NCBI RefSeq assembly: GCF_007280555.1
Contig: NZ_VKDB01000008.1
Span: forward strand, 58,654 to 122,653
From: Deinococcus detaillensis
GTDB lineage: Bacteria; Deinococcota; Deinococci; Deinococcales; Deinococcaceae
Length of the DNA: 64,000 nt
Direction of reading: 5' to 3'
Below, piece after piece: positions 46,529 through 57,200 of this stretch (position 1 is its first letter; each line of letters starts with the position of its first letter). The position numbers and the translations under genes are program-made. The notes below the pieces were generated by a model. It had not been told where the DNA came from. It did not search any database and saw only the letters and a list, made by a program, of their open reading frames with translations.

Positions 46529-47576
46529 TCCTCAGCCAGAAGGTGAAGGCAAAGACGCCAAGCGCCGCACAGCCCCGCGCCGCAACGCGCCCGAACAGCC
46601 CCTCACCGAAAAAACACCGCAGCCCGAGGCGGAAAGCGGCGAAAGCAGCCTGGCGGGCTTGCTCGACGGTTTGATTTTGCCGGAAGACCTGCTGGTGGAA
46701 GGCCGCGAAAGCAGCGCCAAGTCCCCTGTAGACACGGACGGCAAAACAGAGCTGCACCTCAGCGTCTCGCCCCAGACACAAGCGCAGGCGCAAGTGGGGA
46801 GCGCAAGCGCCATGATGGTCACGGCGCTCACACCGATGTTTCCCGGCACCACGCCGTTTCTGGCCCGCTTTCTGCCTGCCGTGACGCCAAGCCACACCGG
46901 CATCCAAACAGGATTTTGCAACTTACACGACTTCCTGCGCTTTTTGCACGACCAGAATTGGTACGGCTTTTTGCACGCGGGCCTCGGCGAGCAGGCCGCT
47001 TACGTGCTGGTCTACGAAGGCCGCACCGTGGCGGCGGCGGGCCTGAGCAGCACCGGAGAGCAGGCGCTGGGCGAACTGCTGCACCTCTACGACCAGGGTG
47101 CGCCGCTGTCGGCTTATCCGCTCGATCAGCGCCTCGCCCACATTCTCAGCGGGGTAGGCAGCCGGGCGTGGAAGTTCAATCTCACCGACGATTTTACCGG
47201 GCTGCACTCGCGCCCCGGCGAAGCGGTGTTTTACGATCAGGGGCAAGTGGTGGCGACCTTACCCGCCGGCCTGTCGTATGAGGGGGCTTTTCCCGCGCCG
47301 CTGCGCCCACAAACCCTGATTTTGCCGCGCAGCTTGGCCGGCTGGGCGCATCACGGCTACGTAGCGACTTTGCGCGGACGCGACGCGGTCAACGCCATTA
47401 CTGCCGCTTACCAGAGCTTCCGCGCCCGCTATGGCCAAGATGGGCTGAGTTTCCAAAAAGCCTTGGTGGACGGCCTGACTCCCGCCGAATACGCCCTGCG
47501 CCGCGACGTTGCCCTGCACGATCTGGAAGCCCTCCTCAAAGAACTCATCGGCGCTGGATATTTGAAAGAGGACTGA
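46518..47576 (+). CDS. Unknown 352-residue protein
   Basis: Residues about 1-70 are charged and disordered ([19 protein letters not shown]). The rest is a folded region beginning near [16 protein letters not shown], with [20 protein letters not shown] and a C-terminal helical part ending [15 protein letters not shown] do not recognise a family. The GTG start follows AAGGAGACGG and overlaps the gamma-CA stop by 11 nt, so it is coupled to that gene. Confidence 0.7.
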   Translation: MTNNPQPEGEGKDAKRRTAPRRNAPEQPLTEKTPQPEAESGESSLAGLLDGLILPEDLLVEGRESSAKSPVDTDGKTELHLSVSPQTQAQAQVGSASAMMVTALTPMFPGTTPFLARFLPAVTPSHTGIQTGFCNLHDFLRFLHDQNWYGFLHAGLGEQAAYVLVYEGRTVAAAGLSSTGEQALGELLHLYDQGAPLSAYPLDQRLAHILSGVGSRAWKFNLTDDFTGLHSRPGEAVFYDQGQVVATLPAGLSYEGAFPAPLRPQTLILPRSLAGWAHHGYVATLRGRDAVNAITAAYQSFRARYGQDGLSFQKALVDGLTPAEYALRRDVALHDLEALLKELIGAGYLKED

Positions 47577-47629
47577 ATAAGGCGCTGCATGTTCTTAACC
47601 AACAGCACTCACCGAAGGCCCCAACCCAA

Positions 47630-48196
47630 ATGAACTTATCTCCTGACCCCATTACCCTTGCCATCGAAACGGCCACGCCTTATCTGGCGCTGGGATTGCT
47701 GACGCCGCACGGCGAATTTTGCGAAGTGCGCCAAGTCGGGCGTGCCCACGCCGAGCAGCTTCCTGCCGCTCTGGAAATGTTGTTCGCGGCAGCCAATCTG
47801 CCAAAAAGCGCCGTGCAGCAAATCGTGATCGGCACTGGGCCGGGGTCGTATACCGGCGTGCGGGTGGGGGCCAGCTACGCGCTAGGACTGGGCCGCGCCA
47901 TCGGTGCGCCCGTGCTGGGCATCGGCACCTTGGAGAGTTTGATCGACGCCCAGCACGAGGGAGAGCAGGCCGTCTCGCTGGACGCCCGCAAAGGCCAGCT
48001 TTACGGCGCGGTGTACCGGGTCAGCGGCGGCAGCATCGTTCAAACGCTGCTGCCCGCCGCCAAGTACGACCAAGCCGACTTTGCCGAGCGGGTCAGCGCT
48101 TATGTGTGGCGGCAAGACCCCGCTCCCGACGCTGCGGCTTTGGCCCGCGCCGGAAGGCTGAGCGGCGCGGCGAAATGGACCCTACAGTATTTGTGA
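47630..48196 (+). CDS. tsaB: tRNA threonylcarbamoyladenosine biosynthesis protein TsaB
   Basis: TsaB supports TsaD in adding threonylcarbamoyl to A37 (t6A). The 188-residue protein has the ASKHA fold pattern, with LAIETATPYLALGL at the N-terminus, HAEQLPAALEML, GTGPGSYTGVRVGASYA near residue 70, and DARKGQLYGAVYR. It is shorter than the usual 220-230 residues, missing C-terminal sequence. TsaC is at 11 kb; TsaD and TsaE are not here. Confidence 0.92.
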   Translation: MNLSPDPITLAIETATPYLALGLLTPHGEFCEVRQVGRAHAEQLPAALEMLFAAANLPKSAVQQIVIGTGPGSYTGVRVGASYALGLGRAIGAPVLGIGTLESLIDAQHEGEQAVSLDARKGQLYGAVYRVSGGSIVQTLLPAAKYDQADFAERVSAYVWRQDPAPDAAALARAGRLSGAAKWTLQYL

Positions 48197-48275
48197 AAGC
48201 CGACTTGTTCGAGTCCACTTTTTCTGATGAGGCTGTGAGTATGAGGCGCACTCGGCTCATCACGCAGACCTTAGA

Positions 48276-51200
48276 ATGAGCGCTGTGATTCTGCGCCGCC
48301 TCGCTCAAATTTTTGCTGTGTTGCTGGTGGCGGCGCTCCTGCTGATCGCGTTTGGCCCGGCCCTTTACGGCCCAGCCCTGCTGGCCAGAGTGGGCGGACC
48401 TTATCAGCTTTCGGCGGCGTCCGTCAGCGGGCCGCTGTGGAACGTCTCGGCGCAGGGTTTGAGTGTCAAGGGGCCGGGGGTGAGCGTACGGGCCGAGCAA
48501 GCCCAAGTGGGCCTCGCGGCGCTGAGCCTCGGCGACAAAACGGCGCGGCTGAATCTGGCCCTCAGCGGCGGCGTCATCAATTTGACACTCAAAGACCTGT
48601 TCAAGAAAAGCGCGGGGGCAACGCCCAGTTTGCCGCTGACTATCTTGCCGGGAAACGTCTCCATCAAAGATGTGCGCCTCAACTTCAACGGAAAGGGAAT
48701 GGAGATTCCCAACGGGCACTTTGCCGTGTCGGGCAGCAGCACCGGCGACAATCAGGGCCAACTCAAGCTCAGCGGGCAAACCGACTACGGCGACGTGAAC
48801 GCGGCCCTGAACTACGCCGAGAAGAACGGCGAGCTGAGTGGCAAAGCCGACTTTACAGCCGACGCCCGCTTGGTCAATTTTTACTGGCGGCCCGGCGGCG
48901 TTACGGCGGGCCGGGTCACGGGGCAGTACCGGCTCAGCGGCGGCCAGTTGGAAGGCGATTTTAAACTGGTCGGCGGCGCGGTGCGGGTTCCTGAAGCCAA
49001 GTTCGTGGAAATTGGGCCGGTCTCAGGCCGGTTCACCCACCGGGGCGACGTGATTCAGGGGCAAATCAGCGGGCAAGGCTTGGGCGGCCCCGTCACGGCG
49101 CAGGCCAAAGTGGATCTGGCCGCCCAGCGCTTTGAGGTCAGGGCCCAAGCCAGCCCGACCTTGACCGCTTTGGGCAAAGCGCTTAAGTTGCCTGCCAGCG
49201 GCGCAGTGCAGCTCTCGGCGCAGGTCAGCGGCTGGAAGACCGTGAAGGCCAGCGCCCAGCTTAAGAGCGCTCAGGGCCAATTCGTCAATATTCCTTACCG
49301 TGAGCTGGGAGCCGATTACGCTTTCGCCTTTGCCAAAGGGCACATCCAGCAAAACACCTTGCGGTTCGGAGCGCAGGCCCGTTTGTTGGGTGAACGCCAG
49401 CAGATCGCGGGCAACTGGACCTTCAACAAAAGCGGCGCAGTGACGCTGAGCGGCCGCCTGGCCCAGAAGCCGCTCAACTTGAGCGGCCAGATCAATGCCA
49501 AAAACAAACTGACAGTGGCGGGCACGGGCCTCGGCGGGCCGGTGGAAGCCAGTTATCAACTCACCCAGCGCGAGCTGAGCGCGACGCTGCGCCCCGACGT
49601 TTACACCCTGACGGGCCGGCTCTCGGTGGCGGGCAAAGTCAACGATTTGGCGCTGAGCGCTTCGCAACTCAAAGTCGGGCCGCTGACGTTCAGTGGGCGG
49701 GGCCGCCTGAACGAAAAAGGCTTACAGGCCAGTTTGGACGAATCGGCGGGCGGCTCCGTCTCGGTGGAGACTGACCGCCGCTTCGTTGGAACGTGGCAGG
49801 CTGACGGGTTGGGCTTAGCGAGCATCAAGGCGGATGGCAGCGGCGCGATTGATCTCATCAAGGGACTCAGCGGGCAACTCAGCGCCGAGGTGACCAGCGT
49901 CTCCAGTTCGCTCAGCGGCCCGGTCAAGCTTAATTGGCTGACCCGCACAGGCACTTGGCAAGCTGGAGATCAACGCCTGACCTGGAACGGTGAAACGTTT
50001 GGCGTGATCGCCAGCAACTTAAAAGCCGCAGGCCTGATTGTCAACGGGGCGGCCAATTACCGCACCGACACCCGCCAAGCCAGCATGCAGGCCACCACCA
50101 ACTTGCTAGGCGAAGTGCAGAAGCTGGCGGGCCAGTGGACGGCGAATCGGGGGGGACGTTTTAGCCTCGTCGGGCAACTTCTCAAGGAACCTTTGAATTT
50201 GAGTGGGAAACTCGGCGCGCAAAATCAAGTGAGCTTACAAGGTCGGGCCATCGGCGGGCCAGTTCAGGCCAACTTCAATCCAGCCAGCTTGCAGCTCAGC
50301 GCTCAGCTTGAACCCAGCCTTTACGGCGTCACCGGCAAAGTCGCGGTCAGCGGCCAGCCGAACGACTTGGCGATCAAGGCCCAAGCGGTCAAGGTCGGGC
50401 CACTGACCCTGAACGGTCAAGGGCAATTCAAGCAAGGCCGGGTGCAGGCCAATTTCAGCGAAACGGGCGGCGGCGTGCTGGGTGTGAGTGGGCCGCTCAA
50501 CGATCTGACGTTCAAAGCTCAGGGCGTCAAAATCGGGCCATTGACGTTGGCGGCGCAGGGCAAACTGAATGATTCAGGCTTGCAGGCCAGTGTGGACGAA
50601 GCGGGAGGCGGCACGCTCTCCGTGAGCACCAACCGGCAATTTGTGGGAACGTGGCGAGCTGACAGGTTGGGTTTGGTGGGGATCAGCGCCAACGGCAGCG
50701 GGGCGATTGACCTCACCAAAGGCCTCAGCGGACAGCTCAGCGCTCAGGTGCCCAGCGTCTCCAGTGCGCTCAGCGGCCCCGTCAAGCTCAATTGGCTGAC
50801 CCGCACAGGCACTTGGCAAGCCGGTCAGCAGCGCCTGACTTGGAACGGCGATACCTTTAGCCTCAAAGCCGACCACCTGAAGGTGCAGGATTTCAGCATT
50901 GGCGGCCAAGCGGCTTACCGCCTGACCGACCGCCGCGTAACGGGGCGACTGACCGCCAGCGGCAACGGCGTCAACGTGGTGGCGACGGGCCAAGGGCAGC
51001 AAGCCAGACTCAGCGGCACCGTGCGCGGCGTGGGGGTGCAGGCGCTCAGCGATTTGCAAGCGCCCTTCACGACGCGGGTCCAAGTCAACGGGGCTGACCT
51101 CGCGGGCAAGCTGAGTCTGAGCAGCACAAACGGCGTCAACTTCAATTTGCAATCCGGCAAGCAGAGTGCTCAGGGCAGCCTCGAGGGCCAAAACTGGAAC

Positions 51201-54200
51201 GTCACCGGCGGAGTGGATTTGGCGGCGCTGCGCCCGCTGCTCGGCGTGGGCACGCCCGCACTCAGCGGCAACCTCCAGCTCAATCTGGCCGGACTCGGCG
51301 GCACGGCCAAGCTGCAAGCCAGCCTCGCGGGCGCTCAGGTCGGCGGCACCTTGACCCGGCAAAACGGTGCGGTGTCGGCCAACTTGAGCGGCCAGCTCAG
51401 CGACCTCACGGCGCAGCTCAGCGGCCAAGTCTATCCGCAAGTTCAGCTTTCCGGCCCAGTGACTTGGCGCGGCGTGGGCGGCCCGCAAACCGTGAGCGCC
51501 CAGCTCAGTGGTTCTTACGGCGACCTGCGGGTGCGGGCCTCCGGTCAAACCAGCGCCATCGACACCGGCAGCGTGGCCCTGCCGTCTCAGGCGCTGCGGC
51601 TGGAAGGCAGCCTGACCCCCACGCTGGCCCTCAACAGCAGTTGGGGCGACCTCGGCCTGATGTACAAGGGCGGCGAAGTCTCGGCGCGGGGTCAGCAGAC
51701 GCTGAGCGCGGCGGGACAGGCCGGGCAAGTCCGCGTCGACGCCACCTGGAAACCGGATTACAGCGGCAACCTCAGCGCAGCCGGCCAGCTCGGCGAGTAC
51801 GCCTTCAGCGCCTCCGGCCCTTGGACGGCCCTGAAGGTCAACCTCAGCGGCGCAGGCCTGACGGCCACAGGCCGCGCCAACGCCCGCACCCTCGATTACG
51901 TTTTAGATGTCGGCGGCTTGTTAAGCGGCGTGAATGTCAGCGGCCAAGTGCGCGGCCAAAAAGCGGCCCTGATCGGCACACTCAAGGCCAGCGACGGACA
52001 AGGTGGACAGGCCGACATCAAAGTCAACTCGCTGAACAGCTTCACGCTGGACGCCCAAAACTTCAAAGTGGCGGGCCAGACTTTGCAGGGCAAACTGAGT
52101 GCCAAAAACGGCCAGCTCAGCGGCTCGGCCAAGCTGGGGCCGCTTGATGTGAAGGCCAAAGACGGACGGTTCACGGCCTCCGGCACGCTCTATCAACACC
52201 AAATCAACGCCAGCGGGCGGCTGAACTTGCCCACGGCGCTCAGCGATCTTAAGCTCAAGGTGGACGGGCCGTATCTCAGCGCACAGGCCAGCGGCAGCGG
52301 CAGCAAGCTGCTGGGAAGCGTGCGGCTCAAGGCCCAGCAGTACGGCAGCGGAGCGCTCAGCGCCCAACTTCCGGCGCAGGACTTGCCGCTGGAGGCGTCG
52401 CTCTCTCCCCTGTCGGTCAAGGTAGGCGGACTGCGTTACGCGGGCGCCAACTGGAGCGGCGACACCCGCGTGCGCTACTCCATCAATAAAAAGCCCAGTT
52501 CTTTGCGCTTGATCGGCAATGGAAAGACGCTCAGCGCCGCGCCGCAGGGTACACTTTTGGCGGGTCAAGTCAAGGTCTTGCCAGAATTTGGCGGCACACT
52601 CAAGGTGAATTTGGCCGAGTTGGAAGCCGCGCTGCCGCCCACTTTGTTGCCCGCCAGCGTCAAAACCAACCTCGTGCCGGGCGTGCTGAGTGCCCAACTC
52701 TCCCTGAGCGGTGCGGCGCTCAGCCTCAGCGGTGGGCGCTGGCAAGGTGAAGTGCTGGGCCTGAGCGGACAGGTCGGCTGGAGCGGGAAGCTCACCGCCA
52801 AAGCGCTGCTGACTTTGCCGACTTCGCGGCTGCCGATCAGTTACGACGGACAAGACCTGCGCCTGCAAAACGCGGTGCTGGACGCTCAAGCTCTCAGGCC
52901 GGTCTTGGAAACTTTGAATGCCTCTTTGGCCGACTTAAAAGGCCAGCTCCGGGCCGACGTGACCGTGCCCGGCCTTGACTTTGCACGGGCCAGCGGAGAG
53001 GCCAAGGTGGATTTGAGCCTCAATCAGCAGGCCGCACGGGGCCAACTCAATCTGCGTGGGGGCCAGCTCAGCGCCGCGCTCCGCAGCACCTTGGGCGGGC
53101 AAGCGCTTTCGGTCACAGGGTCGCTGTACCCACAGGCCGACGCTACTTTTGAAGTTGGCGGCGTGCGCGGCACCGTCACAGGGGACGCCCGCAGCTTGGA
53201 CGCCAACACCAGTTGGATGGCCCAAGCCGCCGGAACGTTTACCGCCGGCCCCCTTCAGGGCCGTTCAGTGACAGCAAGAGCCAGCCTCAGCCCCCAGATC
53301 GCCAGTCTCAGCGGCGTACTGGACGGCCTGAATCTCGATTTAAGTGCTCAGAAGGCGGCGAGCGAGTGGACGGTGGAAGGCACCTTCAACGCCGCCGATC
53401 TCAAGCCTCTGACCGGACAAGTCGGCCAAGTGGCCGGAACGCTTTCCGGCACGCTCAGCAAGCTCACGGCGCAGGCCAGCGGCGACTTTGCGGGCGTGGC
53501 TTTTGAAGTCCCGGCCACCTATCAGAGCGGCGTCGTCACTCTTCAAGACGCTCAACTGAGCCGCCCACTCGGCAACTCACCCAGTGACGGCTCAGCGCGG
53601 GCCAGCCTCAGCGGGCAAGCTTATCCGGCGCTTGATTTGAGCGGCAGCGCCACCCTAACGGCCTACGCCCCCGGCACCTACAGCCTCAGCGCGTCGGGAG
53701 CTTACGCGGCTCCCCGACTGGCGCTCGGCGGCGTGCTGACTTCGGACGTGCTGGGCTTCGGCCTGACTGGAACGCGCTTGGATGCGGTGTTAAAAGGCCA
53801 AGACTTCGTGGTGACGGCGCAGGGCGGGCCGCTGGCCGGAGTGGCGCGGGGCCGCACCGACGCGCCCAATTACCTTCAGACTGCCAACCTGACTCTGCAC
53901 GCACCATACCGAAACGGCGACACCAAATTGCAACTCGATGGCCCGCTGAGCTGGAACGCCAAGACCGGCTGGGGCGGAGCGCTGAGCGTGGTGGGTGACG
54001 CGCCGGGCGGAGCTTTAAGCGCCCAACTCAGCGGCAACGGCCCGCTGAAGGTGCAGGCCAGCCTCGGCCCAGCTCAGCTCAGCGGCCAGTTTTCAGCCAG
54101 CTTGCCCACTTCGCCCAACGGCAGCCTCAAACTGGCTTCTCTGGACATCGGCGCGTTTTGGCAGCGGCCACAACTCCTGCGCCTCAGCGGAATAGCCGAC

Positions 54201-57200
54201 CTGGGCGGCTCCAGTTGGGCCGACCTCAGCGCTCAGTTCAGCGGGCAACTCGAAGACGCCGACGGGCAACTCAGCGGCGACCTCAGCGGCGAGTATGCGG
54301 CGGGGCAAGCCAAGCTCAGCTTAAACGGCCAAGCCCTTCAGGGTTCGGCAAAGCTGAGCGGCGCTGAGTTCACGGCCTCGCTGAACGCGGCTGGGGTCAC
54401 GCTCTCGCGCTTGCTGCCGCCCTCGCTGGGGGTCGGCTCGCTGCGCTTGTCTGGTACGGCGCAGGCCAGCGGTTCCACTTCGGCAGGTCTGATCAGCCTG
54501 AGCGCTCAAAACCTCTCGCTCAGCGGCCAGCAAAGCGCCGTCGGAGACTTCAGCGTCAGCGGCTCAGCCCGCTACAGCGGCGGAGTGGCGCGGGCCGATT
54601 TGACCGGGCGGGCTTACGGCGGCGATCTCAGCGCGACCGGCAGCTTTCAAAATGGCCTGCGAATCAAAGCCAGCGGTCTGACTTTAAAACAGTACGGCGT
54701 CACGGCGGCCAGCGGCGACCTCGTTTTGCGCGGCGATTATTCCAATCCCACGCTCAGCGGCGTGCTGCGGGCCACGCGGCCTGAAGGCGAGGCCACGGCC
54801 ACTGTGTCGGGCCAGTTGCAAGACCCGCAAATTCACCTCAAAGCTGCTCTGACTGGCCCTTACAGCGGCACGGTTTATGCCGACGCGGCGCAGCTCAACC
54901 TTGCCCAGCAAACAGCTCAGCTTCACCTCTACGGCAATGTGACGCAGGCCAAAACGGACAGTGCCCAAAAAGGCAGCAACTGGCTCAACCTCGATCTGCG
55001 CGGCGTCTGGCCCAAGCTCAGCGGAGAGGCCACCGCCCGCCTCGTCAGTTTGCGCCAACTCGGGTTCAACGAACCGGTCAAGCTGATCGGCAGCGGCGAC
55101 GGCTCGTACCAACTCAGCGCCGGCAGCCTCGGCAGCGGGCAACTCAGCCTTACTGGCCTCAACCCTGTGGTGAAGGCCAGCGCCACCCTGACACCGCTCG
55201 CCCTGATCGGCGCGGAGGGCAACGGACAACTGAACGCCAGCTTGAGCGGGCCGCTGACCGATTTGCGCTTGGTGGCCAGCGGCACCTTCAGCAAGCTCAG
55301 CCGCAGCGGGGTGAGCCTCCCCACCACCTCGCTGAGCCTTTCCGGTTCGCTCACCGCACTCCGGGGCGAGGTGCGCCAAAACGGCGCGGCAGTCGGCAGC
55401 TTCGACGGCCAGCAACTGCGGTTCACCAATCTCAAAGCGGCGGCAGCGGGCCTTGATCTGACCGCCAGCGGCAACGCCAACCTGAGTGGACAGAACAGCG
55501 GCGAAATCAGCGCCCAAGTCAGCGCAGCGGGCGCGGCCAACGGCGCGGCCAAGCTGACCTACGGCGCGGCGGGCCTCACGGCGGCGGGGCAACTGACGGC
55601 GGCAGGCTTTGCAGGAGCGTTCGACGTAGCGGCCACTCAAAAAAGCGGTTGGAGCGGCCAGGTCTCGCTCAGCGGCGGGCCGGTCATCAGCGGGGTGGGA
55701 GCCGTGCTGAGCGCGGGCACGCCGCTGAGCCTCTCGGGGCCGTTTGCCGCCCCGAGGCTCAGCGGCACACTGGGTTTGGTGGGCGCACAAGCTCAACTGA
55801 CGGCCAGCAGCGGCGGCGCACGCCTCACCCTTCAGGACGGCCCCACCACGCGGGCCAGCGGTAGCCTGAGCCTACTCAAAACAGGGAGTGGCTATGTCTG
55901 GGAAGGCGAAGGCCGCCTCATCCGGCCGGAAGGTGAACTGGACTTGGGCCTGAGCGGAGAAGCGGCCAACCCGCAAGCCCAGCTCAGCTTCCGGCGCGGC
56001 GAGTGGACGGCGCACGGCGAGGGCAACTTGAAAGGTGCTCAGCTCCAATTGTCAGACGGCGTGAAGAGCGGCAATTTGAGTTATGACGGCCAGACTTTCA
56101 GAATCAGTGCAGAGCAGCTCGATCTGGCCCGCCTGCACATCGGCGACCTCAGCGGGCAAGTCAGCGCGGTGGGGGCACTCGACAACAAACTCAGCGGCTC
56201 GGCCAGCCTCAGCTTCAGCAATCTCAGCAGCGGAGCAGTTTTGCCTTATTTTGAGTTGCCGCTCACCGGTTCCGGCTCTGCCCAAGTCAAATTCGCCAAC
56301 GGCAAAGGGCAAGTGCAGGCCAATGTCACCGCGCCTTACGGCCAAGTTGTGCTCAGCGCCGAGCAAAATGCGGCGGGTGGGCGCTGGAGCGGCAGCCTCA
56401 AAGGCCAACTCACCAAAGATCAGGGCCGGATTTTGGCGGATGTCAGCTTAGACGACAGCGGCGCGGGCGGGCAGCTCAAGCTGGAAAACTTGCCGCTGAA
56501 CGTCTCCAACTTGCCCGTTAAGTTGAACGGCACAGTGACGCTGGCGGGCCAGAACTTCACGCTGGACGGCGAGGCGGTCACGGACATGGGCCGCGCCGAC
56601 GTGAGCGGTGACGGCGGCATCGCCGATCTCGCGCCCATTTTGAGCAACTACACCGCCCTCAAACCCAGTGAGGCGGGCTACCGAATTCAGGTGGGCGTCT
56701 CCAACTTTGATTTGGCGCAGCTCAAACTCGCTCAGGGCATCGGCGGGGCCATCAGCGGACAACTGACGCTCAGCGCAGACAGCGGCAGCTTCGCGGTTTC
56801 GTCCAAAGCCCTGAAGCTGGGCAACGCCAGCTTTCCGGCGCGGATCGACGGCACGCTGGCGGGCGGCGACTGGCGTCTGCGCGGCTACGTGGGCAGCTCC
56901 ACGCTCTTCGGGGCTGTCACGAATGGGCAGCTCAGCGTTCGCAGCCAGCTCGAAGCGCTGCCGCTGGGCAACATCATTTCCGGCTTTACCGGCAAACTCC
57001 CCGGCGACGGCATCGTGACCGGCATCGCCCGCCTTGACGCGCCACTTTCGGACGTGTTGTCGGGCAGCCTGAATGTGGTGGCCGAACGGGTGCGGGTCAC
57101 GTCGGGGGCAGACACACTCATCGGCTCCGGCACAATAGACTTCCGCAACCGCGAGCTGCGCCAATTCAAGTTGCAGCTCGACGGCGCGGGTCAGTGGCGC

